A stretch of DNA of 64,000 bases. Origin: Symbiodinium kawagutii. Its lineage: Eukaryota; Sar; Dinophyceae; Suessiales; Symbiodiniaceae. The DNA is taken from the NCBI GenBank assembly GCA_009767595.1, contig VSDK01027711.1:69899-133898 (forward strand). The letters run 5' to 3'. Position numbers and translations under genes: made by a program. Positions 24,241 through 38,104 of the stretch are shown here, piece after piece; within the stretch, counting starts at the first letter, position 1; every line of letters starts with the position of its first letter. The notes under the pieces are model-generated. The model worked only from the letters and a program-made list of their open reading frames with translations. It ran no database searches and was not told the origin of the DNA.

Positions 24241-24882
24241 AATCATATAGCCACTGTTCGGGGTAGATGCACAAACTTAAAGCTCATCGGCGGTACCTCG
24301 CTTGAAGGGACCCTTGGTTCCATGGGAAGTGGCAACCATCTAAGCTGCAATGCTCCATGATGTGGGAATGCAGTCAAGCAATAGACCATATAGGTTTTCT
24401 TACAGTGTAATCTCTAAGACATCTATTAGAAAATCTAATCTCTTAAATATCTCCAAAACATTAAATCTCAAAAAATCGAATCTCAAAGCTATGGCAATAG
24501 ATCATCCGGCAAGCTGCAGGAATTGGTGATTCTGAGATCGGGATGGCGTTGCAAGGTCGTATTCCCCACTGACCTGTTTTTCTTTGGAGGATTTCCAGGT
24601 TAAAATGCATGTCATGTTGCTGATGTTTTGCAATTATACATGAGTTTAAATATGTTGCACCCACATTTTTTAATCAAAGAAGTGAATATCATATTTGGCT
24701 TATATTATATATAGCACTTGGGAAAGTTTAAGGATTTCAGGCCCCACTTCTCCTGCGTTGCTGTCCTTACCATAGGTGATGATTGCGCGATCCTTCCAGA
24801 AGTCTGTGGGGATGTCTGTGATGGCCCCTCGATGCCAGGGAAATGGGTGCGTGGAATTCATGAAAACTGCAAGCATTTCTGA

Positions 24883-24989
24883 TTAACCACTATAATCTCC
24901 TTTCATGAACTAAACTATTATAAACTAATCCCCTTGCAAGCATAAACTGGGGGTTTCTCAACACTTTGAAAGGGGATTATAGTGGTTAA
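24883..24989. repeat. Palindromic MITE-like repeat
   Basis: Inverted arms TTAACCACTATAATCTCCTT (from 24883) and the near-perfect complement ending at 24989, one mismatch in over 20 bp, about 60-bp loop. It is related in layout to family B. Confidence 0.6.
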
Positions 24990-27900
24990 TAGGGGACAAT
25001 CACTGACAAACGGTAGTTTCTTAAAAGCTGGGGGTATCCCCAGTTATCATCCTCTACAGAGAAGCACTCAAGTACTGAAAATTTGATGAGTAGCCCATTG
25101 CGGCCAAGAACAGCCAAAAACAATAACTGGTTGGTAACATGGAAAGCTCGTTGTGCAAGAATTTGGCTATCTACAGGACTATTTTTCCGGCAAGCGAGGT
25201 AGTGTAACGTCATGTAGCACTCCTGTGCCACGGCTCAGGGTGTGTGCATCCTTTACCCATTGAACAGTTGTGCTTTGTTTCTGGTATGCCCGTCACCGCA
25301 AATGAGCTATGTTGCCTGGGTTTTACAGTTGGGTCGCATATTTTCTCCTATTGTGTGTGTTTGTAAATTCACATTGGTACACCGAATCAGTGTCCAAAGT
25401 CGTGCACAGTTGCAACAGTCATTTTTGCAATGCCGGGACAGTGGTTCGATCGATGTTCACTTTCAGTTGCATGTGATCTTGATGCTACGGTATGACATGG
25501 TCTGGGGTTGATAGTTGGGCTGCAGACACAGTCGATGTAGGTTCATGTTCCTAGTACTGACCATTCATTAATTGTTATCAATCATCAACAACATTTCACC
25601 CGTATCAACCATTGCGAATTCCATCATGAACTTATTGCTAATCACACTCAAGCATTATACACCCCCAATATTGAGCTTAATCTTCACTAAGATCAGACCG
25701 TTTCCGACCATCACCAATCATCAACTACCATAAACCTTGCTTGACCAGCATCAACCACCATCATTTTCCCCGAGGACTGATGATGATTCGACCATTCGTA
25801 GGCACCATTCAAGGTCATTGATCATCAAACAACATATTCAATTTGTTCACCAGCTGATAAACAATTGTAGGACTGATAATCTACATCATCACCTGCATCA
25901 TCAACCAGCTTGTCACAGATTTGTTCACTTCTGACTGGTCATTGTTACTTGCCCCACTCACCATTCCACACCATCATTGACTCCTAGAAACCCTTGGTCA
26001 AGTATCCTTTGACTGTCAATTGGCCACCAACCAGCACATTCCCTAGCTTCAAACATCATTCAGCAAACGCATGTTCACCAGCTTCAAGCCATTTATTAGC
26101 TTCAACCAGCATTGGCTAGTTGATGACATCATCAACAGACAAGTGATTCCTCAAACCATCAATTAACTATCGATCAGCCATCCTAAATCGCACATTTGAC
26201 CATCATGAATTTATCGTTAAAGATCACTGGCCCACCATTTAACCTCTCTTAATCATCATCGGACCATCAATTGACTGATTACTCTTAATCATTAGTTATC
26301 CACTAATCAACCATCGATCAACCATTCATTCCCCACTATGAACCATCGAAGAACCACCATCCAACCATGATTTCACCATCAACCAACCACTAATTACACT
26401 CTGGCAAACGAACCTTGCGTGGAAAATCCGACATTTTTCCACTGGTTTACCTCTAAAAAAACATGGTGAGTTCGGTTCCGCAACCAGGCAGGGTCGGCCG
26501 GGTCCCGGCTTCGCACTAGAGGCTGTTGCTCCGATCGCGATGGTGAGTGCAATGGCTTGACCAGTTCTGAGGAGGAGATTCTGGGACGGCCGATGGTTAA
26601 GCTGGTGAAGCGCCACCATTGCTGAGCAGACTAAGCATGGGAGTCATTGAGCATGGTGATTTCGGAGTGGTCGATTGATGACATTTAATGATTACTGATT
26701 GGGGATTACGAAGTAACCAAATTTGCAATAGCCATGCTTCATTGATTTATAACCATAGCGATGATAAAGGGTTAAATGAAGACCATTATAAATTATATAT
26801 TTCAAACTATAAATTATCCGTTGAGACCACTACAGAGTACAAACCATCGTTATGGTCTAAATGGTCCACAATGGTTGTAATGACCTATTCAAGATTAATG
26901 ATGGGAAAACTATCATGAATCATGATGGAACCATAATAGAATGATCATCATTGACCTTCATGACCATGTGATTGATTAACCATCCTTGCTGATAACGCAT
27001 GAGCAACCATTGATCAGCCATGAACTAATGATTAACCAGCATTGATTGGCCATATATGATTTGTTGATCATCATTCAGCATCATTGACCATCATCAAGCC
27101 ATCATGCAGGGGAATTTTGTGGTGATGAGGTCGATGAATTTGCCTTTATGAATCATTCACCTCTTTTTTTGGATGTGGTGGTTCCTCAAAATAGGGGACC
27201 CCCCAAATCATCCAATATGAAAAGTAGCAAACCACTAATTATAGTTTAGTTGGTATGTCCCCTACTATTGTATATTATTCCCTTGCTTATAACCATTGTT
27301 GACTCCATTAACAGCCATTGGTTATTAATAGCCATTGGTTATTATCCCCTATTATTGGTTAGTCATTTGTAGTATTGGTATTAGTACTCATTAGCTATTG
27401 GTTGATTGTCAACCCCGAAAATGGTTAGTCTATCATCTACTAATCAGTAGATGCTAATACCAATACTTCAAACTAGTCTATAAATGAAACCAATATTATT
27501 GGGGTAGAGCCACCAAAACCAACCCTTTTTGGTTTTCATTAGAGTACCATATGAGTATAAAGTCAATCGCCCCCAAAACCAACCATTTTTGGGGTCCCAT
27601 TTCGTCACTGCGGCGGGTTTCAAAAGCGCACCGGCTGTGAACCCCTCGCGCAAGCGAGACGGTGGTTGGCCGCGAGCCAGGACAGCGAGACTGTGATGTG
27701 TCGAGCGACTTGGGTTCGTTGAGTTCGAAGGGTTCGTTCGCAACCGGGTGGCTCACCGTTGTGTTGATCATGGTTCACCATGATTGGTTGATGATAGTGG
27801 TTCACAGTGGTTCATATTACTTAATAGTTAAGAGTTGATAGTTAGTAGTAGTTAATACTTCATGGTTAATAGTTGATAGTTCACAGTTAATAGTTAATGG

Positions 27901-30900
27901 TCTTTGTAAATAGGTTAATGGTTATTCATGGTACCATGATACTTACCAACAACGGGTAACAATTTTAAATAGTGGTAAATAGTGGTTGAAAAAGACCATT
28001 GAATAGTGATTTATTACCAACAGCAATGGTTAATAGCGGTTTATTGCCAGCAATGGTTTGCAATTGTTAATGACAGTGGTCAATAATAGCCAATAATGCT
28101 GAACACATGAGCTCGATGGAAATGGAATGAAACAATTTTGTCATGAAAGAGTGGTCAACCCCCCTGTAAAACTAAGGCCACCTGTTGTAACGAAGGGAAA
28201 TATCATATTGCATTTTGGCCCTATTTCATTTTGGAGATCACTTGCATGGTAACTAATTGCGATAATGGCCATGAATGGTTCATAGTGAACACATGGTTAA
28301 TGATGATGCCACATAATGGTCCACAAGTGACCATGGCCAATCATGGGTATGACCCATAGTAGTTGCTAAGGCGGCTAAGTGAATAGTTCATAATGATGAA
28401 TCATGGTGAATAGTCCATTGCCCAAAAGCGGTGTTCAGTAGTGGTTAATCATTGGTACTATGCTCAGCGCAGGTGAAACATGTTTGAGAATGGCTTGACA
28501 TGATCAACAGTAGTAGCCAGTGCCTCAGTACATATACATATGTACATACACATTTTTTTCATACATGTGAACAACCATGAGATGAGCAACCGGCACTTTG
28601 ATGCAAAAGACTCTGTATGTCCTGCTTGGTGGCGCGGTGGATCGGTGTATCTTGGTGCCTTAAAGTTCCGTCACTGTGAAACCAAGAGGCAAGGGGGGCC
28701 CCTGCTCCAATCATGGCTTCACGAAGATTCGATGGGTCAAGTTTCTCGCTGGGATTCACAACAGGATTCATCGCAAAGAATCCTGATTCAACTTGAAATT
28801 CATTGAATTTCATTGGAAATTCATTGGAAATTCATTGAAATTCAGCCATCTCGCTGGAATTCAAGGATTCAGTCGAGATCGCTGAAATTCCTTGAGCTTC
28901 TGCGGCTGAACTCTAGGGCGGGCTCCCAACAGTTGATGCCGAGGTCTACGAAGTGGAACAAGTGGAGCACGGCGAACGAGAAGTCAGAAGTGCGAAGGTG
29001 CAGAGCCGCCCAGGTTGTGCAGAGCCATGGATGGTGAATAGATGGATGCTGAAGTGTTGCTACTGGCTGAGTGCTAATGACGGCAAATAGCTGGTTAATG
29101 ATGGTTGATTAATGGTTAATGATTGTGAATCCATAAAGATATAGCTGGAAAACCGGTGAAGTGCTAGGCAAATGCTGAAATTGAGCATAGTAAAGTTTTT
29201 GGTGATGGTGAATAGTTGATGATTGTTGATGGTGGCTGGATGCTGAATTATAGTTGGATAATAGATGGATGATGAAGCTGGTGAACAGCTAGTAACTCTT
29301 GCTCCTAAACGATTGGCTCATGATGGCAAATGGCTAATGAGCAAATGATGAATGATGGTAATTGTGACAAACATCATTCTCGGTGGTAAACTGGTTAAGT
29401 GCCATTCCTAATAGCTGGTTGATGATTGTTGATGATTAAACCTCTACAAGTTGGGTTGCCACCCTACCGGATCAACGACTGTCTCAGTGGTGTACTCTGC
29501 AAGGTGATGCCCGTTGAATCACATGTTGGTGGCTTCAAAATCACTCAGTAAGTGTGGTTAATGATGGTTTGGTGATGGTTGCTTGATGATGGTTAGTTGA
29601 TGATGACTAGTTGAAAGCAATGATAGTTGATGATGGTTAGTTGATCACGTGTCAGTGATGGTTAATCACGGGTAGCAAATCAATGATAATGCTTAGTTGA
29701 CCACTGTTAGTGACACAGCCGATATGCGCGAACTACCATGGTTGAGCACAAGGATAAACAACAAACATGAACAACATTCAATATTTAGTACAGCCAATAT
29801 TTGTCACCTGACGCTGGTTGACTACACCGAGAACCACATTTGACAACCACTGAAATTTCTTTCATCGGACACGTATCCTTGAAACGACCCGCAGCCATAC
29901 TGGGCCCCCATGGAAATCCGGAGCTGGTTTGATCGCTTTGTCCTGGTGATTCATCGTTCTGTAGTTCGCCAACGACGTTTCTTTTCAGTTGTTTTCGCCT
30001 TCACATGACCATTTCACATCATTTGGGTGTGAAGCCAGAAATAGGTCTGAAATGAAAAGTACATGAAATGCGCCAAAGACAAAGTTGGGATGGCTTCAGA
30101 CCACGGAATTGGGTTCGGTGAAGATACGAACAACTCGAATAGCCACGTTGATCGATGTTTCCTTGAGCTACCAGGATGGTTTTGACTCACTCCCAGGCTG
30201 AACGCTTAGAGTTCCTCATCATTCCAGGAGCATCTCCAAGCGTAGAACTGGCTGGTTGATCCCAGCCACAAAGCTGATGGTGGGTGATAGCGCAGAAGAA
30301 GTGATGTGTTGCCATAGATGATCGATGTGCTTGGTGATACTATGGTTGGTGGTACTATGCTTGGTGATGCCATGGGTGGTGGTACTGTGGTTGGTTGGTT
30401 ACTATTGATCATAGCTGTTGGTGATATTATTGATGGCCAGAAAACTAGACTAAGCCACACCACTCCACTCATCAGCATAGTCATACTCTTGGACCGAATG
30501 GCAACGACCAGCATGAATGTCCTCCCAGGGTTTGGCCACCGCTCTAGGTGAAAAGAGTGCCTGGCTTTGCCTGCAAACAAGGCGAGGTCCGTGTGTGGCA
30601 GACAGCAAGATCTCCAGCAGCAAGGGTAATGAAATGGTCCATCAAGCAACTTCTATTTGCGTGAAGGTACCCTTGCATTAGCAGTGCCATTTCATCGGGA
30701 AGTTTTCCTCTACCCATGAACAGCCGACCGTTGAATGATGGCAACAGCAAGTTGGGTCTCCATCTCACCAAGCAACTTGTTTGCCTGGAGGTGCCTCCAA
30801 TAAGATTCGTTGGCAGTTCCCCCAGTTGACCGAAGGGCACCACCTTGTAGTGAAGTGGGGTCACACTAGCATTGATCGAGAGTTTTGTGATGATCAATGG

Positions 30901-31119
30901 TGACTTCTCGGTTGCAGTCAGCAACAACAACACCAAACAATCATAGAAACCACCATCAACTATCAATAGCTGGTCCTGCTGAATTTGGGCTTATTCTCCA
31001 GCGGGGGTGTCTAACAAGCAGCCAAAATGGCTCAGTTTTGCGTTGCAATTCTTACCATGTGAGCAGCAGTGAATCTACACAAACTTTTCAGCGAGTGCAC
31101 GAGCCTCAGATTTTTATAT

Positions 31120-31336
31120 GGCTGTGGGTCAAAACCCTGTACCCCTGGTTCCCCTATCATTAAATAATGTTTCCCTTATCATTGTTGGCTATTATCCCCC
31201 ATTATTGGTTGATTAATATTGACCCATAGCCATACATAGCTGGTATATCCCTTATATCCCCTACTATCGTTAGTTATTATACCCTATTATTAACCATTAA
31301 CCATTAGTTGGTTGATTAATATTGACCCAGCTCGCC
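31120..31336. mobile_element. MITE family A, copy 3 (double right end)
   Basis: Starts GGCTGTGGGTCAAAACCCTG. It has two right ends, TTGACCCATAGCC at 31231 and TTGACCCAGCTCGCC at 31336; ATAT flanks the outer pair. Looks like a copy with a partial tandem duplication. Confidence 0.75.
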
Positions 31337-31467
31337 ATATACCTTGGATTGACCCTGAGCGCTCGGCTGCGTGGGTCAATGGCTTCGGATCTTTGAGCAC
31401 TGCATTCGCAAGAAGATGGTTCCGTTGATTGGTTCGCAGGGGTCTGAAACGGCACAATTACAAACAT

Positions 31468-31586
31468 GGCTATGGGTCAAGCAGTTAACCAACCAACGTT
31501 CATGGGGGATTTCCACCAACAAAGCTATAGGGAAAACAATGGTTAATGATAGGGGAACCAGGGGTACAGGGTTTTGACCCACAGCC
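31468..31586. mobile_element. MITE family A, copy 4
   Basis: GGCTATGGGTCAA ... TTGACCCACAGCC, 119 bp, with 4-bp duplication ACAT on both sides. Only about 130 bp from copy 3. Confidence 0.88.
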
Positions 31587-34500
31587 ACATGATCGGTAGA
31601 TCCACACTAATAAATCTGAATAGTTGGTGGTTTACCATAGAATACAAAGGTTTCACCACTGATCTGAATAGCTGGTGGTGAATCAATATTGCCACCAGCT
31701 ATAGATCACCATGGAATATTGACCATACCTATGATACTACGGTGGTTGATCTATGGTGTTCACCATGAATCATAGGTGCTTTTCACTGTAGATCAATATT
31801 TACGCACCGTTTCACACTCACCACCCGTGAATTGCATGGCCAACTTGGCGAGCGACAAAGTCAACCCGAGTAACCCCAGAGCAAGCCACTGGGCACTTGT
31901 AGGTCAACATGACCCCTTAGAATCCCGGTAGGCCACGAGCAAAGCCACCGAGCACCCTTTGGAATCCTTGGTAGGTGTGATCAAAGCTGCATCTCTCACT
32001 AATAATCACCAGGAACCATTAAGTAGCATGAATCATGAACCATTTTACTGATATAGCATCATCAACCACGGGTTACTGATATGAATCATGACCACAGTCA
32101 GCCATAAATTTAGGAAAAGAACATGAATCCATCCTTGCATCAACCATTCGCAGTTGCAGGTTGTGAGTCTTTGTCCCTGGTGCAAGAATATTGCTCCTTG
32201 GGCTCCGTGCAAGAGCGCTCAACCACTGCAGCTGCGCAAGCATGGGTTGCGATCAATGGTTTTTGGGAATCGATTATTGACGGTCAATTGTGGTTGTCAT
32301 CGATGATTTTTTTTCGAAATTTGAATGCTAGATTCTTGACAACCAGTAACGATGATTTGACAGCTACCACTTGCAACTCACAACGGCTAGTGACTGATGG
32401 ATGATGGTGGTTGGTTTTGGAAAATGACTTCTATGCTACGGATGATCGGGGACTACGACGAGAACTTTGGACCACCATGTTGCCCTGTCGGACGGTGCAA
32501 TGGAATCACCCTAGACCATTTACCACCTCAATCATCCACCAGCATCAGTCACTATTGATCAGCCTCATGGTCAGAAGCATGCTTAAACCTTGTATGTTGC
32601 TATTTTTTTGCTTGTTGTTTTTTGGTGTGAAGGAACAACAAGTAAACTGGAATGCAACGAGATACCATAGCGATAATCCATCAATCTTAATCATCGACCA
32701 TGGTAGCATGTAGCCTGCGGCGATCTACCAGTGAATATTGAATATCATTAGATTGCTTGCGTGTTCAAGCAACTCCATGATGTGTTTCAGTAGCTTCTGC
32801 CACTTTTGTCAATTCGGAGCTTATATACTCACGGTATTCCTTACTCATCATGAATTATCGTCAACCATAACCATAGTCAATCAGAAGTAGCCAGTGTCAA
32901 CCATCAATTGCTGATTTCGATCATGGTCTGCCATCATCAGCCACCATTGCACCCCATCAATCGCTGATTTTGATCATGGGTGCATGACGGCCTGGTAGCA
33001 AAGGTCACCACCTGGTTTATGATGCTTAACCTGTTTGACTATTGGCAAACCGATCATTAAAACCATCATCAACCATCGTTAATAATGATCATTAAGCCTG
33101 ACCATCTTGGGATCATCATTAAAATACCATCATTTGAACCATCACTGACTATTGTCAATCATCTTTGCCAAACATCAATTGCTGGTTACCGTTGCAACAT
33201 CACGACGTGTTGCTGATCGGATACTATTTATGCCGGTTGGCCATTGGTCCATTTTGACCATCATAAACAATATCGTCAGCAACATGAAACAATACAATGC
33301 CATCATGGTCTTGGTCAACCATCATTGGTTTATTTCAACCATCACTTTGATCATCATTTCAACCAATCATTTAACTATCATTTGAACCATCATTAACAAA
33401 ATTACCATTTCCTTGACCATCTTTTAACCATCATGAAAAGACGATCATTTGAACCATCGCTCGAACCATCATTTGAACCATCATAAACATCATGATTTTG
33501 ACCATCACTTCAATCATCATGATTTTGAACCATCATGTCACCCATCACTTGAACCATCATTCACAATTGACATTTCCTTGACCATATTTGACAATTGAAC
33601 CATCAGTATGATTGAAAATCGACCTTCTTTGAACCATCTATGGTATCATGCGATTAAAAGATGACATCATTTGAAGCATCATCAAGAATGATCATTAACC
33701 TTGACCATCTTTCAACCATCATAAAAGATAAGCATCATCTGACCATCACTTGAACCATTACTTGAAAAATCATTTGAAAATCATGAAAGCATGAAAAATC
33801 ATTTGAAGAATTATTTGAAAGTTCATTTGAAAAATCACATCATCACCATCTTTCTTTCTTTCAGGATACTGTGCCCTGTTGGCACTTGGTTTGAATCCAG
33901 CAGCAAAGGAAGCCTAGCAGTAGTAATCCGGCTGTACAGCATCACCATCACCATCATCATAAATAAAAATCATTTGAACAATCACTTGAAAAATCACTTG
34001 AAAAATCACTTGAACCATCATCATAAATACATACCATCACTTCAACCATCCGTCCCCACAGGGACCTTGGGCAGCCCCTGAGGCCTGGGCACCCGCAGGC
34101 GTCTGCCTGCACTGTCGCAGTCGGACGCGCCGGAGTGGGACCAAGGTGACATGGGGGACGGTGGAACGATGCCACCGGTGGCCGTGCTGAAGGATGGCTG
34201 CCATCATGGAGCTGAAAGGTCATGGTTATGGGTGGTTTATACATGGTAAATGATGGTTTCGCCAGTGCTGGTGATTGGTGGGTTTTTATCAGCGTTTCAT
34301 CATGAGGATCGATTCATTGTGTTTGAATGGAAAGGAGATGTAGAAGTGTGCATTTGACAGCAAACAGAATATAACATCATCACCATCATCATGTTCCTTT
34401 TACCATTGGTTATTATCCCCAATACTTAACCAGTGATTGAGCATCAATTGTACAATCATAAGAATGATAGGAATCATCATCATCATCATCCCTAGAACGC

Positions 34501-34802
34501 TCTGCTCATATCCATTGCGACCTTGGGACAAATCTTGACCGAGGTCCAATCAGTAACCATCATGAAACAATCACTTTCAAAAACCACTCGCCATCGATGA
34601 TGGGCGGTTTCAACCATGATTATCATGATAGAACACTGTGATTACCTTGGTCATTGTTATCATGTGTCACTATTAATCACTGTCAACAGTCATCATAATT
34701 GATCTTCACCTGAAACAAGGAGTTTTCTGAGGATATGCGAGCACTAAGAAGGATACGAGCAGTGTTGTTGATGTCTTTTTTCTGCACGCTGACGCATTCC
34801 AA

Positions 34803-34960
34803 GTCCCATTCACAACAGATCACCCGACGGTGGAGGGGCAGAGCGGACAGCACGACCTCGGCTCCACTCCCTCGGCTCCCTCGGCTAGGCTTGCTGCTTC
34901 TCTTGCACATCTTCATGTTTCTCTTCGTGCCTTGGATGACCAGCCACGGTGGGCATTGCT
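34803..34960 (+). CDS. Possible exon, unknown protein
   Basis: Open GC-rich stretch reading SARLAASLAHLHVSLRALDD then QPRWALLRTQ, alanine/leucine-rich and helix-like. Possible acceptor at CAG|ATC (34818) and an end near CCCAG (34960). No family recognised. Confidence 0.3.
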
Positions 34961-35284
34961 GCGTACCCAGCGATGTAACCAGCGTTTAGATCACGTGGGA
35001 ACCACGGAGGAAATTTCATCAGTTGGTTGTTTTGGTTCTATACCCAAGGTATCCCAAGGTGATCTTCAGACGCCCAAGCTGTTGCGGCACTGGTACCAGC
35101 GTTGTGTTTGTGAGTGTCCTTCCCAGGGTTGACGGAGTTTCCGAGTTCCAGCAGTTACATGTGCAGTTTCCTGGCGTGAACACAATGCTGAAAGGGGGAG
35201 TGGTAATGATGAAGATCGGTGTCATCAGTTCCCTTGATAGTTTCCCTAACCAGGCTTGAGAAGGTTGGGAACTTGACAGCTCAG

Positions 35285-35396
35285 GTTGCTACTCTGCTGA
35301 CCATTGCCCTTGTGACTTACGCGCGACTGGCCGATTCCTATTGGTACATGAGGCGGGCGCAGCGCAGCGCAGCGGGCGCAGTGCTGCTTACCGCAG
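35285..35396 (+). CDS. Probable exon with a transmembrane helix
   Basis: CTCAG|GTT acceptor and CGCAG|GTGTAG donor enclose 37 codons plus one base: VATLLTIALVTYARLADSYW, then YMRRAQRSAAGAVLLTA. Both boundaries match the AG|G / G|GT style of the two host genes. The encoded protein is unknown. Confidence 0.45.
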
Positions 35397-38033
35397 GTGT
35401 AGGGCTGATTCAATGCCAACAATTTCTACTTGAAAATGGATCAATGACTGCAATGGATGAATGGTGATGGATCAATGATAATAGTAAGATTGTAATGGAG
35501 CAATTGGCGAGCTGGATCAAGGACTGCAATGCTATCAGTTTATACCCCAAAATGGATGAATTGATTGAATGCATCCCAGAAGTAGATGCGGATCATTCAG
35601 ATCCCACCGCAACGTTGGACTGGTGGGTTGTTGGTCAGAAATCTGACCATTGATCAACTGACACTCATGCATCAACCATTAATATTGGATCAATGGTCCA
35701 TTTGTGAGTCAAGAATCAAGCATTAGCTGACCTAATAAAACTTTGACCATCCATCAACTAAGCAACTAGTACTGGCACTAGTACTAGTACTAGTAATAGT
35801 AGTACCAGGTCGTTTGAGCGACTAGGGTTGGTGATGCCAATGACTCTGACTCATCCACAGGGAGATCGTTTTCGGGGACCAGCATCATCCATGACTTACT
35901 GGCTACCATGGGCAGCTCGGATCCAAAAATCATAGCATCTAAGGCCTTGAGATTCACATTCCCATGGCTTGGCTTTATGGTTGCCGTATTTCTGGAACCA
36001 CCCTGGGCTTATTGAGCAGTGGTCAACTAATGATCATCATATGACATTAACACAGATTCTGGCCTGACAAACTGTAGTGGTCAACTAATGATCACCCATG
36101 GCTTGATTCATCCTGTACTTCCAGGGGTTACCTATGGGTGATTCGATCAAGTGATACGATTGAAGCACCGAATTTCATCCTGCTGGACGCGTTTTGTGTG
36201 GGTCTCACATCCGTGAAGTGAGATTGGCTCCTGACTTGGTGGTCTCACTAGTGGTTGATGAATGTGGATCTACTGGTGGTTGAACATGTTTAAGAATTAT
36301 GCTTTCATGACCAAAATGTTTTTTTTTCAGCGAAATTGTCAGATATGGACTTTGCCAGAAAAGGAAATATGCAGATTTTTAGCAAAGTAGCATTGATGGG
36401 GGTTTCTACTGTCATATCACACTTGGGGATTGTTCTGCTGCATCCAGTTTTCAACGGCATTGTTGAGCACAACACAACTGTAACATTGCAAGGCGGCACC
36501 TCCTAGTCCTAACTTGATTTAGAAACCATTTGACTCTAGTTGTACGTGCCGCAAGTTGCACTGTACCGTTATTTCATTTTCCAGCAAGTTCCCTGGGGAG
36601 CGCACTTTGACGCACAAAGATTTTAGAATCAACGAAGCGCTGCACTGGGAGTCCTGTTGCGAAGCAATATTGGCTCAGTACATGTTGAGAAAGCTGCAAG
36701 CCACAAGAATCACTGCAGTTCTTCTACAGTGTTGCAACGCTACAACAACATGCAGTTGATGATGATTGAGCGTATCATTATTACCATCACTTATTGTTAT
36801 CATTATTGTAGTTATTGTTATTGTCACGTGATTGTCATTATAGTCCCTCCATCAAAACATCAATGTGCCAAGTTGATCCCCCAGTTGGTGATCCAGAGAA
36901 AGCTCCGCAGCTGTTGGATTCCCTGCTGAGCAGAGACCGCTCTCAGCTCTAGCAGCGTCCCGGCCGACGGTAACGGATGGCACCTTGCGCAATGTCGGAA
37001 TCGATGGAGCACCTGGGACATATTTGGCGATGCTGGTTGGTCATTGATCATACAATCAGTTGCATTCATTGAGGACGTCCATCAACCATGACATGATTGG
37101 CGAGAAGTATTCATCCTGAACTTGGTCAGCGATAATATTGTTGGTAGCTTCTACTCATTAGCTGTATATTTATATACCGCTTCTACTACTCATCATTGAT
37201 TGTATATTTACTGCTACTATTCATCAACTGTATTAGTCATCAACCACCTGGTTGGCAACAACTATTCATCCCCATGAGTTTTCGTTGTGGGTTGTCCGTG
37301 GCTTCTGGGGAATGTTGAGCCATCTGGCATTGCCGTTCGCATCTCCAAGATTTCGTAGAGGTCAGAAGTGATCCACAGGTCCTCACAAGACGCTACGACC
37401 AAGGAATCACTGGTCATTAAATGATCAACTAGTAGATGAGATCAATGATTAGTAGATCAATGAGTAGTAGATCAAGTAATAGATGAGATCAATGATTAGC
37501 AACTGACTGGTCATCAATGATTAGTAGATCATGACTACTGCTACTAATGATCTACTAATAGATTAGTCATTGATCTCTGGGACTTGTAGGTCACTGATCT
37601 GGTTAGTCATTGATTCGGCTTCGTTTTGCCGCTTTTCTTTCTAATAGTTGGCCATGCTCGTTAAGCGTGGTTGAGCAAATTCACTCGTTCATAGTCAGGA
37701 TTTTTTAGATAGCTAGTTGGTCATAATGAGTCGTTAGCCAGGAGTAAACATCCTCCAAAGTTCTGGGCCACCTTCTGTTTTGCCTGTACAAAAGACTGGT
37801 TGCTGCTCAACAGTTTCTTGCGACCCCAAAATCAGAGCCGCATCTGGTTGTAGCGCAGCAAGTGTGAGCTAAGTTGGTAGGGTAGCCTACCAACCAGTAT
37901 CCTACCAACTTAGCTCACACTTGGTTAGTGGGAGGGTACCATCATTAACTATTATTATTCACTTGGTACTACCAGTTGTGTTGCTACCCTCCCATTTATG
38001 AAGATCAGCGGTAGCGAATCCCTGGGAACTGAG
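35397..38033. other. Intergenic or intron DNA, no gene placed
   Basis: 37380-37600 is a cluster of GATCAATGATTAGTAGATC-type short repeats. A GC-rich patch at 36870-37010 is open on both strands (minus: LELRAVSAQQGIQQLRSFLW) but could not be assigned. Confidence 0.4.
37860..37922. repeat. Perfect hairpin, 22-bp arms
   Basis: AAGTGTGAGCTAAGTTGGTA plus GG at 37860-37881 is exactly complementary to 37901-37922, with a 19-base loop. It lies about 110 bp upstream of the first recognised DUF1152-like exon. Confidence 0.9.
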
Positions 38034-38104
38034 GTGCTTCATGGCCAAGTTGGCGGGCAAACGTGTGGTCCTCTCCGGCTGTGGTGGAGGTTCTGACGTT
38101 TTAG
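38034..38104 (+). CDS. DUF1152-like gene, exon 1 recognised (GCGGGSDV)
   Basis: GAG|GTGCTTC then ATG at 38041; 21 codons from ATG plus one base, GT donor at 38105. Contains [20 protein letters not shown], the glycine-rich loop of the family. The AG seven bases before the ATG could be a spliced-leader acceptor or an ordinary one. Confidence 0.75.

Larger units (their letters stand above)
23008..34802. other. Large noncoding region, low-complexity with scattered repeats
   Basis: No exon could be placed with confidence. It is dominated by motif blocks that change strand: CCATCA type at 25560-27110 and 32840-34050, ATGGTTGATGG type at 27760-28110 and 29040-29700. 28797-28850 is a short 12-bp array (GAAATTCATTGG). 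30540-30900 is GC-balanced and open on both strands, but I could not choose a frame. Confidence 0.5.

Noticed and set aside
30206-30966. Minus-strand ORFs of 140-147 codons
   Set aside because: Both strands are open, no motif is recognised and no splice boundaries fit. Not enough to call a gene.
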